This document shows, in pieces, positions 55,010 through 64,000 of a stretch of 64,000 bases of DNA. The stretch covers positions 1 through 64,000 of the forward strand of contig LLKB01000006.1 in NCBI GenBank assembly GCA_001414325.1, given 5' to 3'. The notes below the pieces were generated by a model. That model was not told where the DNA came from. It worked only from the letters and a program-made list of their open reading frames with translations, and made no database searches. Each line of letters starts with the position of its first letter. Positions within the stretch are counted from its first letter, which is position 1. Both the position numbers and the translations under genes were made by a program. This DNA is from Butyribacter intestini. Its GTDB lineage: Bacteria; Bacillota; Clostridia; Lachnospirales; Lachnospiraceae.

Positions 55010-55915
55010 CTAGGCATTTTCAGCATAATCCAAAACTTTTTTTGTGAATTCTGAAGGCTTTGCGGCTTTTGCAATATTAACAAGATACTCGAAAGGAACA
55101 CTTAATGTGCCACGGCCCGTACCCATATCTATAGCCGGTTTGTTACTGCCGTGGAAGTCTGAGCCGCCGCTTGGAAGAAGCTCGTATTTGTTGCAAAGTT
55201 TTCGTGCATATGTCTCGTCCTGTGCCGTGTGATTTGAATATTTTGCCTCCATACCTTTAAGTCCGGCAGCTTTAAGACGGACGATAAGAGTTTCAAGTTC
55301 TTTTTCTTCGAGTTTATAGTGGAGAGGGTGTGCAAGGATAGGAACACCGCCCGATTCGAGAATAAGTTCAATACCCTCCTCAGGAGTGATATATTTTCTT
55401 GGAACATAGAATGGACAATGTGTGTCGAGATATTTATCAAAAGCCTCGGCAGCATTTTTTACAATACCGTGTTTTATAAGCCATCTTGCAAAGTGTGCTC
55501 TTGTTATAACGGTGTCAGGATTGCCCTCCTGAAGTTCTTCATAGGTCATATTGATGGAAGCGTTGTTGAATTTTGCTACCATTTCCTTGTTTCTATCAAC
55601 TCTTCTTGAAACTAAAAGGTCAGAAATTTTGGTAAATGCAGGATTTTTGTAGTCGATAAAAAGCCCGACTATGTGAATATCCCCGTCTTTATATCCTACA
55701 GAAAGTTCAGTTCCGGGAACAAAAAGAACGGATGCGTTTTGTTCTTTAATGGCGGTAATCGCACTTTCTATTCCGCCTACTGCATCGTGGTCGGTGAGAG
55801 CAAATGCAGCGAGATTTTTTTCAACTGCTTTTTTAACAAGCTCTGCCGGAGAAAATGTTCCATCTGAAAAAGTTGAATGTGTGTGTAAGTCTACTGTTTT
55901 TATCATATTGTTCAT
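55010..55915 (-). CDS. PHP-domain phosphoesterase (TrpH/YciV-like)
   Basis: The 301-residue protein has an N-terminal PHP domain with DLHTHSTFSDG (residues ~8-18), LTDHD, PGTELS, H in ARWLIKHG and AHPLHY, and a GGSDFHG metal site. E. coli YciV (RNase AM) of this family trims 5' ends of RNA and hydrolyses 3',5'-pAp-type substrates. The ATG at 55915 has GAGG upstream on the minus strand; ATG 55927 is an alternative start. It is convergent with tgt-yajC. Confidence 0.88.
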   Translation of the reverse strand: MNNMIKTVDLHTHSTFSDGTFSPAELVKKAVEKNLAAFALTDHDAVGGIESAITAIKEQNASVLFVPGTELSVGYKDGDIHIVGLFIDYKNPAFTKISDLLVSRRVDRNKEMVAKFNNASINMTYEELQEGNPDTVITRAHFARWLIKHGIVKNAAEAFDKYLDTHCPFYVPRKYITPEEGIELILESGGVPILAHPLHYKLEEKELETLIVRLKAAGLKGMEAKYSNHTAQDETYARKLCNKYELLPSGGSDFHGSNKPAIDMGTGRGTLSVPFEYLVNIAKAAKPSEFTKKVLDYAENA

Positions 55916-56268
55916 GTAATGCCTCATTTCTTTTTTATGTACTTTTTATAGTGTTGTCTGGAATGCCGCAAAAGAAAAGTTTTATACGAAATATAGATAA
56001 TTGATGGTAAGCAGTTCTATATTTCGTATGATTTTCCATTAAGGTGGCATCTCAAATTTATGCTTAGACTGCATAACATCATGTAATATAACAAAAGTTT
56101 AACATAAAAAAGGATAAAAATGAATAGACATGAAAAAGAAAGGTGTGAACAGTAAATGATGTTTAGTCATGCAAAGGCAAAGTGTGAATGTTGTTTATTA
56201 CATCTAGGCACACCAATAGGGATATTTGACTTTGCAGGTAGTGTATGCCGGTCAGAATGGAGGTTGTT
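55916..56268. other. 353-base spacer between divergent PHP and TIGR04086 genes
   Basis: It is AT-rich, with a TTATACGAAATATAG / CTATATTTCGTATGA inverted repeat near 55981-56030. No gene or known RNA is recognised. Confidence 0.45.
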
Positions 56269-56631
56269 ATGGCGGAGAAAATAGTGAAAAATTATATGAT
56301 AATATTGGTAATTCAGATTTTACTGACCGTGGTAATATTATTTGCGGCTTCGGCAATAATATGGAAGTGTGCGGGAGATGAGAGTATGGTTAGTGCCGTT
56401 GTCACAGGGACATACATAATAGTAAGTCTTGTGGGGGGCTTTACTGCCGGAAAAATGTTTGAAAAAAACAGGTATCTTTGGGGAATACTGGCAGGGATAT
56501 TGTATTTTGCCGTACTTATAGCAGCAGGTGCAGCAATTTTTAAGACATTTAAATTTGAGAGCAGTATGATTATTAATGGAATTATATGTATGACATCCGG
56601 CATGGTAGGTGGAATGATTTCACATAAATAG
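56269..56631 (+). CDS. TIGR04086-family small membrane protein
   Basis: The 120-residue protein has four hydrophobic helices separated by Gly-rich turns (VVTGTYIIVSLVGGFTAGK, ICMTSGMVGGMISHK), the pattern of the TIGR04086 family common next to yajC/secDF loci in Clostridia. Its function is unknown. ATG 56269 is preceded by GGAGG; the frame also opens at 56245 without a ribosome site. Confidence 0.8.
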   Translation: MAEKIVKNYMIILVIQILLTVVILFAASAIIWKCAGDESMVSAVVTGTYIIVSLVGGFTAGKMFEKNRYLWGILAGILYFAVLIAAGAAIFKTFKFESSMIINGIICMTSGMVGGMISHK

Positions 56632-56804
56632 TGACGGCAGAATATTGCCGGCTGAAATTATGGGATTGTTGCAATAAATAACATCTTTTTATACTGTAAT
56701 GCAACATTAAAAATATATATAAAACTTAATAAAAAAGTAAGCACATATTACAAAAAATGTGTTATCATGAATATAAAGTAACATAGTGGAAGGCAGGGAG
56801 TGTT

Positions 56805-57746
56805 ATGAAACGCAGAGATGAAATGAGAATAGAAAGCTATAGAGAAAGAGCAGTGCGAAGCAGGCGGCGCAGGGAGCGTGAACTTAAAAAGACGAGATTT
56901 ATTCTTATGAATGCGGCGATAGCTTTAGTTGTGATACTTATTGTGTTTGTTGTTGCGATTATTAAATTAAATGGAAAAGGAAACAGCGGCAGCAAAGATT
57001 ATACACAGGAAAATATAAAAAAGAAAGACACAAAAAAAGCTAAGAAGCCGGTCATGACGGCAACTCCGGCACCTACGAAGAAAGCCGTAACGCAGAATAC
57101 AGGTGTCGGTGCAAAAAAGTGGATAAGGACAGATCTTGACAAAGACAAGCCGATGATAGCTTTGTCATTTGATGACGGTCCATACACACCGGTTACATCC
57201 AAGATTTTAAAGGTTTTGAAAAAGTATGATTCAAGGGCTACATTCTTTGTTGTTGGAAACAGAATACAGACATATAAAGAGATATTAAAAGAGTCGTACG
57301 ACATGGGAAATCAGATTGGAAGCCACACATATGACCATGAGGATTTAAGTAAAAAGAATAAAAAGCAGCTTATATCTGAGATGAGAAAGACAAATAGAGA
57401 ACTTCGCTCAGTTATAGGATGTAATGCGACGCTTATCAGACCTCCATATGGAAATATAAGTGATCTTATGAGAAAAGTCATCAAAATTCCGATGATGTAC
57501 TGGAGTGTTGATACAGATGACTGGAAATGGAGAAATACGGCAAAGATTCTTGCTGGGTGCAAAAATGTAAAGGATGGAGATATAATACTTATGCATGATC
57601 TTTATCCGAGTACGGCAAATGCAGTAAAGAAGCTTGTTCCAAGGTTAAGGAAAAAGGGGTATCAGCTCGTAACGATAGATGAATTGTTTTATTATAAAGG
57701 AATAAAGGCGAAAGCCGGAAAAGTTTATGCGAGTGGAAGAAAATAG
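56805..57746 (+). CDS. Membrane-anchored polysaccharide deacetylase (CE4/NodB)
   Basis: The 313-residue protein has a basic N-terminus, one membrane helix (~31-52) and a Lys/Thr-rich linker. The NodB domain follows from ~105: ALSFDDGPY (Asp-Asp motif 1), SHTYDHEDL (motif 2 zinc His pair), RPPYG (motif 3), DTDDWKW (motif 4) and LMHDLYP (motif 5). All catalytic motifs are present. It probably removes acetyl groups from peptidoglycan, which raises lysozyme resistance. Confidence 0.93.
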   Translation: MKRRDEMRIESYRERAVRSRRRRERELKKTRFILMNAAIALVVILIVFVVAIIKLNGKGNSGSKDYTQENIKKKDTKKAKKPVMTATPAPTKKAVTQNTGVGAKKWIRTDLDKDKPMIALSFDDGPYTPVTSKILKVLKKYDSRATFFVVGNRIQTYKEILKESYDMGNQIGSHTYDHEDLSKKNKKQLISEMRKTNRELRSVIGCNATLIRPPYGNISDLMRKVIKIPMMYWSVDTDDWKWRNTAKILAGCKNVKDGDIILMHDLYPSTANAVKKLVPRLRKKGYQLVTIDELFYYKGIKAKAGKVYASGRK

Positions 57747-57865
57747 TTATTAAAAAAATTTGCCAATATGCTGTTTGCTATGGTATAATACAATTTAGCG
57801 TGGCTTATTGTACGGTAAACTACGGTAATCATGTTTTAAGTATTAAGTAAAAGGAGAAAAACAGC

Positions 57866-60091
57866 ATGAAGGACAAGAAAAAAGGATTATTGCATTTGTT
57901 TATCATAATAGCAATAATCGGACTCTGTTCTTATATAACATTAGTAGGTATCACTAGTGCACATAAGGGCAGTGCCAAAAACATTAAACTTGGTTTGGAC
58001 TTAGCCGGTGGTGTAAGTATCACATATGAAGCTACTAAGGACAATCCAACGGCAACGGAGATGAAAGATACCATTCAGATGATGCAGCAGCGTGCAGAGG
58101 TTTACAGCACAGAGTCTTCAGTAGTTCAGGTGGGTGACAATCGTATTGAGATTGATATACCGGGTGTTGCGGATGCAGATGAGGTTCTTAAATCACTTGG
58201 TAAAGAGGGTTCACTTGACTTTGTAGCAGAGGATGATATGAAGCTTGATAAAAAGGGAAATCCTCAATACACAAAGACCGTATGTACAGGTAAACATATC
58301 AAAAAGGCTGAGGCAGGTACACAGCAGAATGAAGTTACAAAGAATAAAGAATATGTAGTTGAACTTTCATTTAATGCAAAGGGTACAAAGTTATTTGCGG
58401 ATGCGACAAAAGCCGCTTATCCTACAAAAAAGAAGATTTATATTGTATATGACGGAAAAGTGCTTTCAGCACCAAATGTTCAGGCTGAGATTACAGACGG
58501 AAAAGCAGTTATTTCCGGCAGCTTTGACACATATGACAAGGCAGAAGAGCTTGCATCAATGATTCGTATCGGTGCACTTCCGGTAGAACTTAAGGAAATC
58601 CAGTCACAGGTAGTTGGAGCACAGCTTGGTCAGGATGCCATTCAGACAAGTTTACTTGCCGGTGCAATAGGTTTTGCTCTTGTAGTAATATTTATGCTTG
58701 TATTCTACAGACTTCCGGGACTTGCAGCTTCTATAGCACTTGTTTTTTACCTCGTGCTGATGCTTGTAGCATTAAACGGATTGAATATAACGCTTACACT
58801 TCCGGGTGTGGCAGGTATCATACTTAATATAGGTATGGCGGTTGATGCGAATGTTATCATATTTACCCGTATCAAGGAAGAACTGGCTAAGGGCAAATCA
58901 GTTCAGACAAGTATTAAGCTTGGTTTTGAAAAAGCTCTTTCAGCCATCGTTGATGGTAATGTTACAACGCTTATCGCCGCATTCGTACTTTATATAAAAG
59001 GATCAGGAACTATAAGAGGTTTTGCAACAACACTTGCAATGGGTATTATCCTCTCAATGTTTACTGCACTTTACATCACAAAATATATTCTTCAGGCAAT
59101 GTATTCACTTGGTGTGGATGATGTAAAATATTTTGGTGTTGAGAAACCTAGAAGACAGATTAAATTCGTTCAGAACAGGGTTAAATTCTTTGTTATCTCA
59201 GGAGTGCTTATTGCTGGATGTGTTGTTTGTCTTATAGTAAATAAGGCGACATCAGGAAACATATTAAATTATGGTCTTGACTTCCTCGGTGGTACAACAT
59301 ATGACATACCATTTGGCAAAGATACAAAGATTGATTCAAGTCTTAAGAAAGAGGTTGAGTCTATCTTTGCAAAGAACAGCAACTCAAACGATATAGTAAT
59401 ATCAGAGGTTTCAGGTTCTAATGAACTTAATGTAAAGACTGTTGAGCTTACAGAAGAACAGAGAGCTAATGTTACAAATGAGCTTTCTAAGAAATACAGT
59501 ATTAAAGAGAAAAATATCCAGATACAGAGTATCAGTGCTTCGGTATCAGGCGAGATGAAGCGTGATGCCGTACTTGCGGTAATAATAGCAGCAATCTGTA
59601 TGCTTATTTATATTTGGTTTAGATTTAAAGATATTGTATTCGCAGGAAGTGCCGTACTTGCATTGCTTCATGATGTTATAGTAGTGCTTCTTGTATATGC
59701 AGCAGCAAAGATTTCAGTAGGAAATACATTTATTGCCTGTATGCTTACGATAGTGGGTTACTCAATAAATGCGACTATCGTCATATTCGACCGTATCCGT
59801 GAAAACATTGGAACACGTTCATCTATTACTGACGAGAGACTTTCAGAGATAGTAAATGACAGTATTACACAGACATTGACAAGAAGTATCAATACATCAC
59901 TTACAACATTCTTCATGGTATTCATGCTTGCAATACTTGGAGTAGATTCAGTAAGAGAGTTTGCTATACCGCTTCTTGCAGGTATCGTTTGTGGTGCATA
60001 CTCATCAGTATGTATAACAGGTACACTCTGGTACACGATTAAAAAAGCAACACACAATAAGAGTGGAAAGGCTGCTAAGAAAGCTAAATAA
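57866..60091 (+). CDS. secDF: Fused protein translocase subunit SecDF
   Basis: The 741-residue protein fuses SecD and SecF. The SecD half has the N-terminal helix, LGLDLAGGVSITYEA (residues ~34-48) and the P1 head; the SecF half has LNYGLDFLGGTTYDIP near residue 470. Each half ends in membrane helices of RND type. It drives late steps of Sec export using the proton or sodium gradient. The start follows AAAAGGAG. The many secreted proteins in this window depend on this pathway. Confidence 0.95.
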   Translation: MKDKKKGLLHLFIIIAIIGLCSYITLVGITSAHKGSAKNIKLGLDLAGGVSITYEATKDNPTATEMKDTIQMMQQRAEVYSTESSVVQVGDNRIEIDIPGVADADEVLKSLGKEGSLDFVAEDDMKLDKKGNPQYTKTVCTGKHIKKAEAGTQQNEVTKNKEYVVELSFNAKGTKLFADATKAAYPTKKKIYIVYDGKVLSAPNVQAEITDGKAVISGSFDTYDKAEELASMIRIGALPVELKEIQSQVVGAQLGQDAIQTSLLAGAIGFALVVIFMLVFYRLPGLAASIALVFYLVLMLVALNGLNITLTLPGVAGIILNIGMAVDANVIIFTRIKEELAKGKSVQTSIKLGFEKALSAIVDGNVTTLIAAFVLYIKGSGTIRGFATTLAMGIILSMFTALYITKYILQAMYSLGVDDVKYFGVEKPRRQIKFVQNRVKFFVISGVLIAGCVVCLIVNKATSGNILNYGLDFLGGTTYDIPFGKDTKIDSSLKKEVESIFAKNSNSNDIVISEVSGSNELNVKTVELTEEQRANVTNELSKKYSIKEKNIQIQSISASVSGEMKRDAVLAVIIAAICMLIYIWFRFKDIVFAGSAVLALLHDVIVVLLVYAAAKISVGNTFIACMLTIVGYSINATIVIFDRIRENIGTRSSITDERLSEIVNDSITQTLTRSINTSLTTFFMVFMLAILGVDSVREFAIPLLAGIVCGAYSSVCITGTLWYTIKKATHNKSGKAAKKAK

Positions 60092-60111
60092 AGTTTTTGG
60101 AAAGTTACAGG

Positions 60112-60146
60112 AAAAAACCCCATAAGGCACAACTTATGGGGTTTTG
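60112..60146 (+). terminator. Terminator of secDF
   Basis: AAAACCCCATAAG and CTTATGGGGTTTT form a perfect 13-bp stem around six bases. Family A copy 3 begins two bases after it. Confidence 0.9.
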
Positions 60147-60147
60147 T

Positions 60148-60331
60148 GTAACAGTTCAGCCAAAAAAAGATAAGTCAATAATACACGAGCTTGCTCGATG
60201 TATTATTGGCTTGTTTTTTTGGGCGGAATAGCCTTTCATTTATGAAATGAAGTAAACACAAGCTGCATAGCAGCGACTGACAGCTTGCTGTCAGGTTTAC
60301 GAATGTAATAAATGAGAGGCTGAACTGTTAC
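60148..60331 (+). repeat. Family A inverted-end element, copy 3
   Basis: This 184-bp copy has exact GTAACAGTTCAGCC / GGCTGAACTGTTAC ends and an interior in the same orientation as copy 1: AAAAAAAGATAAGTCAATAA, then a hairpin around CGAGCTTGCTCG, GGCGGAATAGCC, and GACTGACAGCTTGCTGTCAG. It lies between the secDF terminator and the end of prmA. Confidence 0.88.
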
Positions 60332-60377
60332 GGTTTTGTTTTTGTGTTCATATGATGGGGTACATAACGCATTAGCT

Positions 60378-61415
60378 TTATTTACATTTGCATACAAATG
60401 ATACCCAGTCACCTAAGGTGTTTTTCTCGATTATCTCAAAATTATTTTTTAGAAGTGCTTCTTCAACAAGGTCAGCTTTTTCGGCTAGTATTCCGGATGA
60501 GATAAAAAGACCGCCGGGTTTGATAAAGTTTGCAATGCAGTCTGAGAGCGGTATGATAACATCAGCGAGAATGTTCGCAACTGCAATGTCAACAGGTTCT
60601 TTTAATTCGTTTCGGACATTTTCGGTATCTTCAAGTATATTAAGGTGTTTAGCCTTGATGCGTGTTTCTTCTATATTATTAAGTGCAGCATTTTCAATCG
60701 TTGCCTCAACTGCATATGGGTCTATGTCAAGACAGAATGCAGATTTTGCACCGCAGAGCAGTGAGCATATCGCAAGGATTCCACTTCCGCAGCCTGCATC
60801 AAGAAGCGTGGTTTCTGTGGTGATATATTTTCTGAGTGACAAAAGACAGAGTTTTGTTGTCTCGTGAGTTCCGGTTCCAAAGGCAGAACCGGGATCTATC
60901 TGCATTATTATGTCATTTTGATCTGCATCATCAGGTGTTTCTTCCCAAGTGGGTTTGATGATGATATCATCTGCAACTCTGAAAGCCTTGAAATTATCTT
61001 TCCATTTATCTTTCCACTGACTGTCATCCTCGATTGAATAATTTATCTGCGGCATTTTTATATGTGTAAATTTCTTGATCTTTTTGATCTTCTTTTTAAG
61101 TCTTTTAATAAGAACTTCAGGTTCTAAGACTTCTTTTTTGTTATTATCCATATCCTCATCTCTTATAGAAGAACCTGTGCTGAAAAATTCTGTATTTTCC
61201 TCGCCGGGAACTTCCGTATAAAAAGTAAGGATCGAGCTGCCATCATCAACTCCCATATCAGCAGGAATATCAGTGTACATCTGTTTTTCTTCCTTCTCGG
61301 TAAGAGGAACATGATCCTTTATCTCATATCCGTCAATGCCCATAGAGCAGAGGATGTTTCCTATAATGGGGGCATCATGTGTGGTTGTATGTAATTCATA
61401 TTTAAGCCAGTTCAT
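60378..61415 (-). CDS. prmA: Ribosomal protein L11 methyltransferase
   Basis: The 345-residue protein opens with the PrmA N-terminal domain (MNWLKYELHTTTHDAPIIG). The SAM-binding motif is LLDAGCGSGILAI, with FGTGTHETTKLCLL upstream and DIAVANILADVIIPL downstream, all typical of PrmA. It trimethylates lysines and the N-terminus of L11. A ~35-residue hydrophilic insertion (~70-110) makes it longer than the usual ~310. ATG 61415 follows AAAGGA on the minus strand. Confidence 0.94.
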   Translation of the reverse strand: MNWLKYELHTTTHDAPIIGNILCSMGIDGYEIKDHVPLTEKEEKQMYTDIPADMGVDDGSSILTFYTEVPGEENTEFFSTGSSIRDEDMDNNKKEVLEPEVLIKRLKKKIKKIKKFTHIKMPQINYSIEDDSQWKDKWKDNFKAFRVADDIIIKPTWEETPDDADQNDIIMQIDPGSAFGTGTHETTKLCLLSLRKYITTETTLLDAGCGSGILAICSLLCGAKSAFCLDIDPYAVEATIENAALNNIEETRIKAKHLNILEDTENVRNELKEPVDIAVANILADVIIPLSDCIANFIKPGGLFISSGILAEKADLVEEALLKNNFEIIEKNTLGDWVSFVCKCK

Positions 61416-61477
61416 AAAAATTCCTTTCATTGAGTTTTTTAATGATAGTTAATTGCAAAACAATCAAAAGACTACAT

Positions 61478-61622
61478 TTTTTGTGCAACTTTAAATATCA
61501 TAAGCAAGGTGCTTCTGACACCGTCGGTACTTAAGGTGTGTCTTTTACGCCTTTATGTACCGCTACGAGTGTCGGGCAGCGAGAGCGTGCCTTGTGTTGA
61601 TATTGTATATGTTGCACAAAAA
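61478..61622 (+). repeat. Family B long-hairpin structured element, full member 2
   Basis: The 145-bp element has ends TTTTTGTGCAAC and GTTGCACAAAAA, with inner arms AAATATCA/TGATATT. Its head has helices CTGACAC/GTGTCGG, CGGTAC/GTACCG and AGGTGT/ACGCCT and a GCGAGAGC tetraloop hairpin. Loop sequences CGTCGGTACTTA, TTATGTACCGCTACGA and GCGAGAGCGTGCC match member 1, while the helices differ by paired changes. It lies in the 386-base divergent spacer between prmA and the MNT gene. Confidence 0.75.
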
Positions 61623-61801
61623 TTCACAGCGTAATTTTCGTTTCGCTAATGTCTAAGTTTTATAATGATTGTAGCATATATAGATGTAAATGTGTACTGG
61701 TGTATTGTGTCACTGAATGATATAGCACTATGGGTTGTTGTTGCTCAGGTTTTGTGTTAAGGTATAAATAATATGTGTATGGTGGCTGAAAGGGGGATAA
61801 A

Positions 61802-62137
61802 ATGTCTGATATAATCTTAAATATTATAAATGAATATGTAGAAGCTGTAAAAAAAATATTTGGAACATACTTAATGAAAGTTATAGTATATGGTTCATAT
61901 GCAAGAGGGGATTACAATGAAAAATCTGATATAGATATTATGTTTATCGTAACTTTGGATGAAAATAAAATACATGAAACATTTAATGAGGTATGTGATA
62001 TTGCATTTGAATATGAAATGAAGTACGGAATAGTGATTTCGCCTATTATAAAAAATGATAAACATTTTGAAAAATGGATGGAGGTGCTTCCGTTCTACCA
62101 GAATGTTGTCAAGGAGGGAGTATGTGTATATGAATAA
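61802..62137 (+). CDS. MNT-type minimal nucleotidyltransferase
   Basis: The 111-residue protein has the pol-beta fold motif GSYARGDYNEKSDIDIMFIV (residues ~37-56), with the two catalytic Asp in DID. MNT proteins pair with HEPN RNases as toxin-antitoxin modules; some MntA proteins inactivate HepT by AMP transfer. The start follows AAAGGGG. The downstream HEPN gene is broken, so this antitoxin-like protein is now without its partner. Confidence 0.87.
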   Translation: MSDIILNIINEYVEAVKKIFGTYLMKVIVYGSYARGDYNEKSDIDIMFIVTLDENKIHETFNEVCDIAFEYEMKYGIVISPIIKNDKHFEKWMEVLPFYQNVVKEGVCVYE

Positions 62138-62265
62138 AGAAGCGGATAGATTAAATTTAAGCAAATATCGTTTGGAAAGTGCTGAAAGCACATATAGAAC
62201 TAGCTAAAACAGTCATATATCAAGTGAAAGAATACCTAAAAGAAAAAACAGGAGATTTCCAATGA
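62130..62265 (+). pseudogene. HEPN toxin remnant with internal deletion
   Basis: An ATG overlapping the MNT stop opens MNKEADRLNLSKYRLESAES, the usual HEPN start, but stops after 25 codons. From about 62179, a different frame reads KAHIELAKTVIYQVKEYLKE and KTGDFQ, the usual C-terminal helix of HEPN proteins. The central part with the RxxxxH catalytic motif is absent. So a ~130-residue gene has lost its middle and its frame. Its last codons still overlap the recJ start. Confidence 0.65.
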
Positions 62266-64000
62266 AACAGTGGATGTATAAAAAATGCAATGCCGATACC
62301 GCAGCAGTTGCGAAAAGATATAATATTTCTGAGATATTTGCGAGAGTTCTTGTAAACAGGGGACTCCATTCATGGAAAGCAATGGATGCTTATATTTTTC
62401 CGGATATGGAAAAAATGTATAGACCTGAGCTTATGAAAGATCTCACTAAGGCGGCAGATATTCTTGTAAATTCGATAAATGATAAAATCAAGATAAGAGT
62501 TATAGGTGATTATGATGTTGATGGAGTTATGTCGTCGTATATTCTTTACCGGGGGATAAGGATGCTCGGTGGAGAGGTGTCCTGTCGTATTCCGCACAGG
62601 GTAAAGGACGGCTATGGTATCCGTGATTACATGGTTGACGAGGCGGCAGATGACGGAGTCGGTCTTATCATTACCTGTGACAATGGAATATCTGCCTTAG
62701 GTGCGGCTAAAAGGGCAAAAGAGCTTGATATTAAATATATTCTTACGGATCATCATGAAGTGCCGGACAAGGACGGGGTGGAGATTATCCCGGTTGCAGA
62801 TGCAGTTGTTGACCCGAAGCAGAAAGCGTGTACCTATCCTTATAATATGCTTTGTGGTGCAGGTATTGTCTATAAACTTATGAGTTATATTTTTGAGGGG
62901 AAAAATGACAAGTCATATATAAATGAACTTCTTCCGTTTGCGGCAGCTGCAACGGTGTGTGATGTTGTACCGCTCGCTGATGAAAACAGGATAATAGTGA
63001 GCAATGGACTTAAGATACTCAACGATACTGCACATCTTAAAAATACCGGCATGCGAAAGATGATAGAACTTCTTGAACTGTCTGAACATATAAAATCAGG
63101 GTCTCTCGGTTTTCGTATAGGTCCGTGCATAAATGCAGCGGGGAGACTTGATGATGCCTCACTCGGTCTTAAGATGCTTATGACCGAAGATGAAAAAGAA
63201 GCAGTAAAACTTGCAAATGAACTGATAACGCTTAACGAGGAGAGAAAGGAACTAACGGCACAGGCAACGGATGATGCAATTACACAGATTGAGGAAACGA
63301 ATGCACTTGAAAGACCTGTACTTGTAGTTTATCTTAAAGACTGTCATGAGAGTGTTGCGGGCATAGTGGCTGGGCGGATAAGGGAGAAATACTACAGACC
63401 GGCATATATACTTACCGACGGTGAAAAAGGGCTGAAAGGTTCTGGACGCTCAATACCAGGGTATCATATGCAGCAGGCATTGCAAAACTGTCAGGAACTG
63501 CTCACTGAATTTGGAGGCCATGCACTGGCGGCAGGTTTTTCGCTGCCAAAAGAAAATCTTGGAAAATTTAGGGAAACTTTAAATGAACAATGCCGTCTTT
63601 CCGATGAGCAGCTTGTTGAAAAAGTAAGTTTTGATATGGAACTTGAGCTGTCGAAAGCCACAAAAAATCTTGTAGAACAGCTTCAATATATGGAGCCTTT
63701 TGGTGAGTCAAATGACAGTGCCGTGTTTGCGAGAGGAAAGCTTAAGATAAGTTCGATGTATCTCTGCGGAAAAGAAAATCAGATTGCAAAATTAAAACTT
63801 GAAGATGACGGACTTTTGTATGAAGCGGTGGATTTTCATGCGGATAATTGCCTTTTGCGTGCAATAGAAGAAAAGTACGGAAAAAATGAGTGGGAGAAAA
63901 TGAAGCAGGGGAAGTTCGGGCAGCAGATAAGTATTCTCTATCAGCCTGAGATTAATAACTGGAGCGGAAATGTGCAGATGAAGATTGTTGATTGTATGTA
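62262..64000 (+). CDS. recJ: Single-stranded-DNA exonuclease RecJ (partial, runs off the window)
   Basis: The frame is open from ATG 62262 to the window end (580 codons seen). DHH-family motifs are RVIGDYDVDGVMSSY (first Asp at residue 83), TCDNGIS, TDHHEVPD (Asp163, His164, His165) and VVDPKQ. The later GRLDDA segment, DHHA1-domain GLKGSGRSIPG and GGHALAAGFSL, and an OB-fold end also fit. RecJ degrades single-stranded DNA 5' to 3' in recombination and repair. The start overlaps the HEPN remnant by four bases, so translation was coupled to that gene. Confidence 0.95.
   Translation, partial: MKQWMYKKCNADTAAVAKRYNISEIFARVLVNRGLHSWKAMDAYIFPDMEKMYRPELMKDLTKAADILVNSINDKIKIRVIGDYDVDGVMSSYILYRGIRMLGGEVSCRIPHRVKDGYGIRDYMVDEAADDGVGLIITCDNGISALGAAKRAKELDIKYILTDHHEVPDKDGVEIIPVADAVVDPKQKACTYPYNMLCGAGIVYKLMSYIFEGKNDKSYINELLPFAAAATVCDVVPLADENRIIVSNGLKILNDTAHLKNTGMRKMIELLELSEHIKSGSLGFRIGPCINAAGRLDDASLGLKMLMTEDEKEAVKLANELITLNEERKELTAQATDDAITQIEETNALERPVLVVYLKDCHESVAGIVAGRIREKYYRPAYILTDGEKGLKGSGRSIPGYHMQQALQNCQELLTEFGGHALAAGFSLPKENLGKFRETLNEQCRLSDEQLVEKVSFDMELELSKATKNLVEQLQYMEPFGESNDSAVFARGKLKISSMYLCGKENQIAKLKLEDDGLLYEAVDFHADNCLLRAIEEKYGKNEWEKMKQGKFGQQISILYQPEINNWSGNVQMKIVDCM

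Overview
The window looks like a low-GC, AT-rich Firmicute chromosome of the Lachnospiraceae type. Supporting signs are a class III fructose-bisphosphatase, an FtsW/RodA/SpoVE protein, a YjfB-type motility protein, large secreted glycosidases with lysine-rich wall domains, fused SecDF, and strong AAAGGAGG ribosome sites. An arabinanase suggests a pectin-using gut species (Lachnospira- or Roseburia-like), but the genus is a guess.

Layout. 1-38 is the 3' end of a 23S rRNA, followed without a 5S gene by six tRNAs (Asn, Thr, Met, Asp, Val, Leu) and a decayed BsuBI/PstI-type restriction gene. 1784-11429 is a Ter chemical-stress module: YceG-like protein, TelA, two TerD paralogues and a calcium-type P-ATPase, flanked by a rhomboid protease and a putative zinc metallopeptidase. 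11846-13756 is purine salvage (apt plus an NCS2 permease). Then come a LacI-type regulator, a YjfB protein, and a thiamin locus (TPP riboswitch, thiD, cytX).

18811-22824 is a very AT-rich island: a secreted RHS/YD-repeat protein with a Cys/His C-terminal domain and a small membrane protein that may be its immunity partner. After fbp (minus strand), 25277-34019 holds a PHP phosphoesterase, a complete sugar-type ABC importer, a HAD phosphatase, a MATE exporter and a small CxxCxxCxxC protein. An alanine/sodium symporter, an Rpn nuclease remnant and two large secreted proteins (one a GH43 arabinanase) follow.

44917-64000 is mostly housekeeping: ftsW/rodA; a ZTP riboswitch controlling a split purH (AICAR transformylase plus a PurO-type IMP cyclohydrolase); an AbrB/PIN toxin-antitoxin pair; a TPR protein with a patatin; fba; a HAAS protein; tgt-yajC; a PHP protein; a TIGR04086 protein; a polysaccharide deacetylase; secDF; prmA; and an MNT gene with a broken HEPN partner, coupled to recJ, which runs off the window.

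The most unusual signal is in the spacers. A ~184 bp element with 14-bp inverted ends (GTAACAGTTCAGCC) is present three times. A second, long-hairpin family has two full members (46353-46552 and 61478-61622) whose heads share loop sequences, while their helices differ by paired changes, as expected of a conserved RNA structure. Related short forms lie between the promoter or leader and the start codon of apt, thiD and the AICAR transformylase gene.
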